Source of the DNA: Rotaria macrura
Lineage: Eukaryota; Rotifera; Eurotatoria; Philodinida; Philodinidae
Length of the DNA: 64,000 bases
Assembly: GCA_900239685.1 (NCBI GenBank)
Contig: OENT01000253.1
Coordinates: 1-64,000 of the forward strand
Direction of reading: 5' to 3'
Shown here: in pieces, positions 56,755 through 64,000 of the stretch
Numbering within the stretch: the stretch's first letter is position 1
How the letters are laid out: every line of letters begins with the position of its first letter
Made by a program: the position numbers and the translations under genes
Notes under the pieces: generated by a model
Database searches by the model: none
Seen by the model: the letters and a program-made list of their open reading frames with translations, nothing else
What the model was told of the DNA's origin: nothing

Positions 56755-59700
56755 AGAGTTTTGTACTCGAGCGAAATATTTTTCTAGACGAAGAGTTTCA
56801 TGACCTATAGAAGATTTTGATTATCTTTGTTGAAACTTTGATAAAAACTAAAATATATTTGACTTGTTCAAAGTTTATTCGTAAGTAATGCATAGAAATC
56901 AAACGATTTGAAATAAAAATAATAGGACTACACCTATTTTTTAGAAACCTGAAGGCATTTTCAAATCTAGAATCATCCACAGAAAAGCGATACTTGCAGA
57001 CAAAAGAATGAAAAGGCTGAACATACATTGATGCCCTTTCTTGTATCACTACATTGCACAATACGGACGTAACAGTTTCAACACATGTACTTCATCACAA
57101 GTTGAAATCTAATTGAGAAACATTAGAAAACTTTTTTGAAAGTTAAAAACAACTGAAGATTTTATTCGAATTCAAGAGCGATCAATTATTTTAGTCAGTC
57201 AACGGATGCAGCCACTATTCTCTCTCGCAATCATGAATGAAAGACTTCAGATGAATCACGATTAGATACAATAAATACAGATATATACTTCAGTCATTCT
57301 TTCCATATATTCGTTGCGAATTTAACCAATGTCAACTTTCTACAATCAAACTTCGTTTCGTGTGTGTTTGATGAAGAATAAGAACTGTTCAACTGTGACA
57401 TTATGCTTTATTCTCTTCTGTTCATTAATGATATGTCAATCAACTAAATTCACATCAATCGAATGCACGACTCGACAATCTAGATGGCGTCACATATAGT
57501 CAACTACGGATTCACTCACTCTACCCTTTCACTGTTGAATTCTTCACATTTCTGAATGAATACGCTTTATTGACTTAGATAATTTTCTGAATAGCATCGT
57601 TATCAAGGTCTATCACTTTCATATGCTTACTCATAAAAATAAAATTTAATTTCAATGTTCACAGTCAATGTTCGACTAAATCCGATAATATTCCAATACA
57701 AAACTTTTTATCCTTCACATTGATTTTTTAGGTGACTTTGAGAAGAAAATGTTGCACATGCCATTTGGCATGTTTATAATGCAACATACTCATTCTTTTA
57801 GTACACACCATATGTATCTCTTCTGGTGTCTAAAATTTCGACTAACTGCTTAATCAACGATCGTAATTAAAACAATTCCGTCCCACTGGAAAAAGTCTAT
57901 TAACCTTATAAGCAATTGTACAATATGAAACAAGTCTTTCATCCATAAGTTAGAGTTAATTAGTTGTAAATTTTCGAATCAATGATTTCTCAGAACGAAT
58001 TATGTTTTATATATGAACGTTCGCACTCGTTGTCTATCTGAAAGACGAGGTGAATCAAAAATCTTGTTACTAAGAATGCATTTGTCATAGATAAAAGTGA
58101 AATTTCGTGTAGGTGCATTTAGAACATTGTGATTTGGGTATACTCGGAATGTTCGAATAATCTACAAAAGTTTCACCAATAAAAGGTTTTTTTATAGAAT
58201 GAATCGATTTCATAATTGTTCAGTATTATCAAGTCGATTGCAAAGATATTCATGATCTTCAGCTTGTAAAGTGCCTAGAGAATGACGGTCTCTGTGTGAT
58301 GCCACCGCTTTCGATGGCTCGGCATCCAAATGTCGAGGATTCTATTCTCAGGACGAGCGTAAGTGTACTTGCATTGATGAAATTTCCTTCAAAGACGAAG
58401 GATCACGGGACTGACCTTTCAATCAGGGTTTAGTTCGATTCAAAATAATTGAATAAGTAAATTTGGGTATTAACTTTTAACTATACCTCTGTAGTTCTCT
58501 TGATCATTGAAACTCGGAAGAATTTTCACGTGAAACAATATTTTCTTCTCAATGCATAAATCGCTCAAATGTCTCTTTTCAATGCTTCGCGGTCCTTCAA
58601 GACTAATATTCATACAAGGTGATTATCTCAACAAGCAAACATCTTGCCAGCAAGAATTTTGAAGCATTTCTGTAGACACGAGAATTCCACAAGAGCAAAA
58701 GTTTTCGTTCGCCTTTGTTTTCCTTCATAGAATGGATTAATTCAAAATTTCTTCAAAATGATAAGAATTCTAGAGCGAAGCTCTCTCAATTCATTAAACT
58801 CGAAAACTTTTTTTTCTGATTCTTCAATGACTCACATGTGTACAAACCATCATCGGAAGGAGTGTACCCACGTCAAAGATTTTCTCTCTTATATTACATT
58901 CTAGATGGTGCTCTCGTTTGATTAATTGTGTGCCAATTTACAAGAATGATTATAACAGAGATGAATTTGTAAATAGATTCTGTCGTTTTAGTTGAACGTT
59001 AAAACCACTTGATTATTCATACTCGTATAATAGAAACTTTACTAGACCATAATCCAAGAAAACAATGGCAGATATACCACATCAACAAGTTCTGAATGTG
59101 TAAATACGATTCAATATATTCCATTATTGATCATCGATTGATTTGTTTCGGAGTCTCGACCTTCGTTTTAAATCATCATATGAATTTTCACTAGTTGAGA
59201 AAATCTTTTGACTTTGGGTATTCGATTGATTTCAAATATTCCATCTAGAGCACAATGGTTAGCTATCGTTTAGTAAAAATATACAATCAAGTTGCATGAA
59301 TACATGCTAAAAGTGTGGAAAAGTTCGAATCAAATGACATTCAATATAGTGAATAAATAGATTTATTTAAGTTTAATGGTAGCAAAGTTAAATAGTCGCT
59401 CGTGCCGAGCAATGTAGATCAATATCGTATTGATAATTACTCGCCTTCTTTTAGCATTTTAATAAACATCTCTAAGGAGCCTTTAACGGTAGTATTAAGA
59501 GAATAATTGTTTAAGAAAATTTTAACTGAATCGTCAGAAAATCTCGTACATCTCAAACTTTCAAATTCAATTCCATTATTGGAAATCCTTTTCAACTATT
59601 CAATCCATCAATAGATGAACTTCTAATATTCAAATTCAAATTTCACGCGTGACTCTATTGGTACTTTCCGCATGGCATAAAAACTGATTCCTTAATGTAC

Positions 59701-62470
59701 CTTGAGTTTCTATGGTAAATGCTCGTTAAATAGCGTAGAACGTGATCAGATACACATAGTATTCTATTTATGCAATGCATGCGGACATGCAAACTTGCTG
59801 AAATGTGTTTTAGTGTATGTGACTATATTGGACGAAAAGGTCTATATAAAGATAAAGTTTTTTATCAATGTATATGCCAATGAGAGACTCGATCGTGGGA
59901 CGAGTAAGAGTGAAACTCTCGCACTGGATATCCTTGCAACCAGATCGAAAGCCTTGACAAAATTGATACTACGGATTTCAAGTTTAGTATTTATTTCGTA
60001 ATTATTACATTTCGAAAGAATATCACAATCGAACTCGGCATGTGATGAGAAAGTATCATGTATGAGCAGGGATGCTACTTTAGTTTTATTTACAAATTAA
60101 CGAACGTAAAGAAATCTAATCGATATTTATGCGATACCGATGGGCAGTTTCTCTTATTTATCTTAATAAAATAAAGACAAAATAAGTACTAAGAAATATT
60201 TTTCTAAAAATCTAATCTTTAGTTCTTGCCAGGTCTTCGTCTATTGAACTATCATAAACGACAGATTTTTTTTATTTTCGAAAATCGATAATTCATTGAT
60301 AGATCTCAATTCGTGTTTTTCCATGACATCTTACGAAATTGTCAAAGGACGACTTTCTACTATAGACTAGTCTTCAACGTGGAAAATGAGGAATTTCCTA
60401 CGTCTGGCGTGCAAAAGTGCGAAGAGGCATCGACAACTACGGACAAGTTCAAAAAAGTGAAAAAAATCTTCCTTCAGATTTAGTTAAGTCCAATTGAGTC
60501 GATTAAACCTGTGTCCCCGATTGGAAAAACACTTTTGATATGATTCTCTTATTTGCAGTTCTTTTCCACGTTGATAAACTTATTGAACAAGAAAATCATG
60601 CATCTAGTCAAGTACGATCTGATAATGAAATCTGGTTCATTCAAAACAATTTTTAAAAGTCAATTTCACTCGAGCAAGACAGATTGAGTATCAAATGATT
60701 ACATCAAAATTGAATAAAAATATGACTATCTTAATCAATTTTCTATTAAAAAATCCAGTTTGTTCATCTTTTTTTTAACATACTTTGCCTCGCTCTGTAA
60801 CGATCTCTACTGGCAATCGGCACATTCTACAGTTAGTGTACGAATGATTAAAAGAGTGAAATATTTATTTCTATTTAAGTTCGCAAAACGTCGAGTTGTT
60901 GATTGTTGCTGGCGGTAGTTTGAGTCATGTTCAAAATAGTTTATCTTTCTTTCCTTATCTCTACGGATTTTTTTTTCATTCTTTACCTCGCGTCTTCGCT
61001 CGCGTGCTCCTTTTAATAAACTGATCTCCCTTCTATGAAACGATTCTTCTAATGATTACATTCTCATTTCTATTTTTCCCTATATATTGATGCTCTAGCT
61101 CTTTAAGCGAGTCGATATTATGTCATATACTACAAGTACGAATACGAGATCGTCGAACGATCGATAATTCAGACTAATTGTAATTGCCTTTCTCGTATAC
61201 CTTATCGAGATCTGTAGAAAAAGGAAGAATAGTGAATAGCATCATGCTGATCGAATATCAATCAGTTTCTTTTCACGTGACTCTATGAGATAAACGGTAC
61301 AAAAGCGATTCTCTCAAGTTTAACAAGAAGTAATGCAGAAGAGCAAACAAAGAGATTAGAAGAAACTAAGACGATTGTATTTGTTGTTCGTCTATGATTA
61401 TTCTAAGAGTTCGAGGTGAATAGTGTTCGGTTAAAATCTTTATGCAAGATAAAATTAAACTCATATTTCTCAATGGCTTTCTTTTGTTATTGATCATTTC
61501 TTTCTTTCGTCACAATAGACTTCATGAAATGCAAATTGTATTCTTGAAACTGTTTTTTTTCGTAAGGCATTCATTAGCAGCTGGGAGCTTTGATGAATGT
61601 TGCGAATCGAATTGACGTCGATCGTGTTCATTCATCGTGTTGCACATCTAATAAATATGATCTTGAATGAGGAACATCCATTAAATCAACATGTTGAACG
61701 ACTTAGTTAATCGTAGGAAATAGACGACGACCATAGATGGAAGCAACAAACGAAAAACTGTTGGCATTGTGTAGTTTCAAGTGAAATATCAATGCTTAAA
61801 AAGTATATTGAATCATATAGTTAGTTTACTTCTATAACGACACTGCTTTTTTACGATCGTATTTTCACCAATGTCTTGATCTTCTTCAAGACATCGGAAG
61901 AACGGATTGTTTGCAGTCCGATTTAGTTATTCAGAGAGACACAAAATTAGCACCGTAGGGTTTGTTTTTGTCAACATTTCCGACTCTTTCCACTATTCTT
62001 ACCTGTAGAAACAGTTATGTTAAGTATCAATTTGAATGTAGAGTTTCAGTTTTTCTATTGTGCCTAAGAGAAGTCATGACTCATATGTAAAAGGAAAAGA
62101 GTATCATCGGAGCGGAATACTTGTGCAGAAAAAAGTCGGTCTCCCAGTTTCTTCCGTCGTATTCATTAATCTGTTTGACTTACGAAATAAGCATTGCTCA
62201 AAGATAAAAGTGTGTGAACAAATACTGTTCTTTCCCTTGTGAGAATAGTTAAATGGAAATTTTCTATGTCGACGAATAAATATCGATTGTCCGTCGCTGC
62301 AATATATTTTTTCGATTGTTTGAAAAAGAAAAGTAATCTAGTTTGGAGAACATAATCAGCAGAACTAAGATATTTCTTTGGTACCATTCAACTATCGATG
62401 GCATGAGACAATAATAGGACGAGCATGAAGAATGGAATCGTTTGAAATCTACTTTTAGAGAGTAGTACTC
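56755..62470. other. 5.7-kb intergenic region
   Basis: No recognised gene. The longest open frames (56798-57061 - and 59702-60001 +, under 100 codons) show no family features. A nested hairpin lies at 57749-57787. Confidence 0.5.
57749..57787. repeat. nested palindrome
   Basis: ATGTTGCA pairs with TGCAACAT, and inside it CATGCCA pairs with TGGCATG across TT. The result is a 39-nt hairpin with a small asymmetric bulge, in intergenic sequence with no adjacent gene. Confidence 0.55.
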
Positions 62471-63962
62471 ATGGAAGACCAGCAGTTACGTGCAGTCATA
62501 TTGAAACTTCAAGATTGTTTAAGTGACAGGGATCGACAACGGTTGCATTTTTTTCTTGGCCACGAAGTTCCACGACCAATTCGAGATGATCCATCACTCA
62601 ATGGTATACTCAAACTGATGGAATCACTTTTCGATCAAGACAAAATCAACGAACGAGATGTCTCAGTTTTAATCAACGCTTTTAGTGCAATCCGATGCAT
62701 TGATGCTGTTAAACTTCTCAACGGTACACACAGAGAGTAGATTGTTTGTCAATGAATACTATTTCCTATAGCTTTTATTCATCTAGAATATATGAAAAAG
62801 ATGCAACCCAATTATTTGTGTCAATCAACGCAGAATTTATCTTCAATCATTCCATCGTTGATTGAGCAAGTTATTGTAGATCAAGAAGAAAAAAACTCTT
62901 CTCAAATGAGTAAGAACAAAAGTCATTTTTATTCACTTAAATATTTGTTGTATTTCTCTACAAATTATGTATATATATATAGTCTTTTTGAACTATAGAA
63001 ACGATGACAATAAAAACAGTATTCCAGTAAATAGTAATAATGCCGATTCAGATCCATCGACAAATATGATTGAAAATAAAAGTGTCCCATCGCCACAAGT
63101 CAAACGAAATCGACTGTTAGATATTTCAACCGGAACAAACAAATACTTATTTTTCATCGTTATCTTATTAGTTATCTCAGTGGCAGTGTTAACCAGCCTT
63201 TTCGTTATTAAAACAATAGAAGTCAATGAACTGAAAAGCATTGTGAAATTAAAAGACAACAGTTTACTCGAAGAACGAAAAAAGAATAATGAATCCGTTA
63301 AACGATTGATCAAAATCAATTCAGAAAAAGATAATAAAATTCAGAAGCTGAACTCACAACTAAAGCGGAAGAATAAAGAACAAAGTAGGTTCGATAATTT
63401 TCGATAGTTTAAAAACACAGCACATATCCGATAAATTGAATGATCGATTGTCTAAGGAATCCCTTTCATTAAACGTGGCCAAATATTCGGTGGTGTGAGT
63501 GGAGATTATTTTGATGATTCTTCAATGCCAGATTTCAATTGTCATTATTTAAATGGAATCGCTACTCTTAGTTCAGGTTACCATATGGAATCTTATCAGT
63601 TTCTCTATTCATCTTACGACGATGATCACAATAAAATAGAATCGCAGATTCATGGCGATCAAAATTCTATGCTTCGAGACAAATTCGAATTCAATAAAGA
63701 TGAAAAGATCCGGAAAGTTCGGGGACATCTTTTTAACGAAACGCTTCTCTCTCCAAACGGTACATATAGAACCGTATTACGCATAACGGGTCTTCACTTC
63801 TTTTCAACTGGCGAACGAGGCACTCCGTCGTACGTTGGCCCATCAGGACAATTATTCACCGAGCAGTTCTATGGATACATCTTAGGCTATGTGACTGGAA
63901 GATCAAGCCTTCATATTAATCAACTACAGTTTATCTGGTATCGAACAGGAAACAAATGTTAA
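62471..63962 (+). CDS. DED-like - transmembrane - coiled coil - jacalin-like lectin protein
   Basis: Four exons (62471-62723, 62772-62909, 62983-63384, 63457-63962) join in phase to about 432 residues; an alternative second acceptor at 62787 would shorten it by 5. Residues about 5-80 resemble a death-effector domain (LSDRDRQRLHFFLG, then LKLMESLFDQDKINERDVSVLINAFSAIRCIDAVKLL, the helix 4-6 pattern). After a linker, residues about 185-206 are one membrane helix (YLFFIVILLVISVAVLTSLF). Charged heptads (about 207-264, ELKSIVKLKDNSLLEERKK) form a coiled coil. The last exon encodes a jacalin-like fold: GQIFGGVSGDYFDDSS at its start and ILGYVTGRSSLHINQLQFIW at its end. With no signal peptide, a type II topology is inferred, with the DED in the cytoplasm and the lectin outside. 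The last acceptor (TCTAAG) is weak but is the only one keeping the frame. Function, ligand and partners are not known. Confidence 0.75.
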
Positions 63963-64000
63963 CAACAGACAGTTAATATAGGCATTGCCAACGTCACTTC

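Noticed and set aside
58260..58350. Possible tRNA around the GGCTCGGCATCC segment
   Set aside because: A- and B-box consensus and a cloverleaf could not be drawn; no other tRNA-like sequence was seen in the window.
59702..60001. 99-codon open frame as a gene
   Set aside because: No domain, no supporting exon structure, and a length within chance expectation.

Overview
The window looks like nuclear DNA of a bdelloid rotifer (Rotaria/Adineta type). This is inferred from AT-rich sequence, very short GT-AG introns (mostly about 48-70 bp), a fusion of an ADP-ribosyltransferase to TPR repeats of the kind expanded in these animals, a bacterial-type DNA repair gene beside animal genes, and many small inverted-repeat elements. 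No rRNA, tRNA or CRISPR array was seen.

Layout. 1-1.9 kb: a long inverted repeat. 1.9-25.3 kb (+): one large, divergent dynein heavy chain gene. I could chain 42 exons from the linker to the C-terminal domain with matching splice phases and no frameshift. Its AAA1 ATPase motifs are gone, while the stalk and microtubule-binding domain are recognisable. 31.6-33.8 kb (+): an ABCG2-type half transporter in four exons. 37.6-45 kb: a gene-poor zone with several inverted-repeat elements, including a foldback-like unit bounded by inverted TACGTC tandem arrays. 46.3-48.3 kb (+): an ART-TPR protein. 50.5-50.9 kb (-): a small secreted WAP-like cysteine-rich protein. 53.4-53.9 kb (+): a small unassigned gene carrying an in-frame TGA. 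55.9-56.8 kb (-): an AlkD-like DNA alkylation repair protein with a short spliced leader exon. 62.5-64.0 kb (+): a four-exon gene predicted to encode a DED-like domain, a transmembrane helix, a coiled coil and a jacalin-like lectin domain.

The genes do not form an operon or an obvious pathway. The two most unusual items are the DED-TM-coiled coil-lectin protein, which has the layout expected of a lectin-triggered death or immune receptor, and the dynein heavy chain that appears to be an intact gene for a motor unable to hydrolyse ATP at AAA1. All exon boundaries were read by eye and domain calls rest on remembered family patterns, not on searches.
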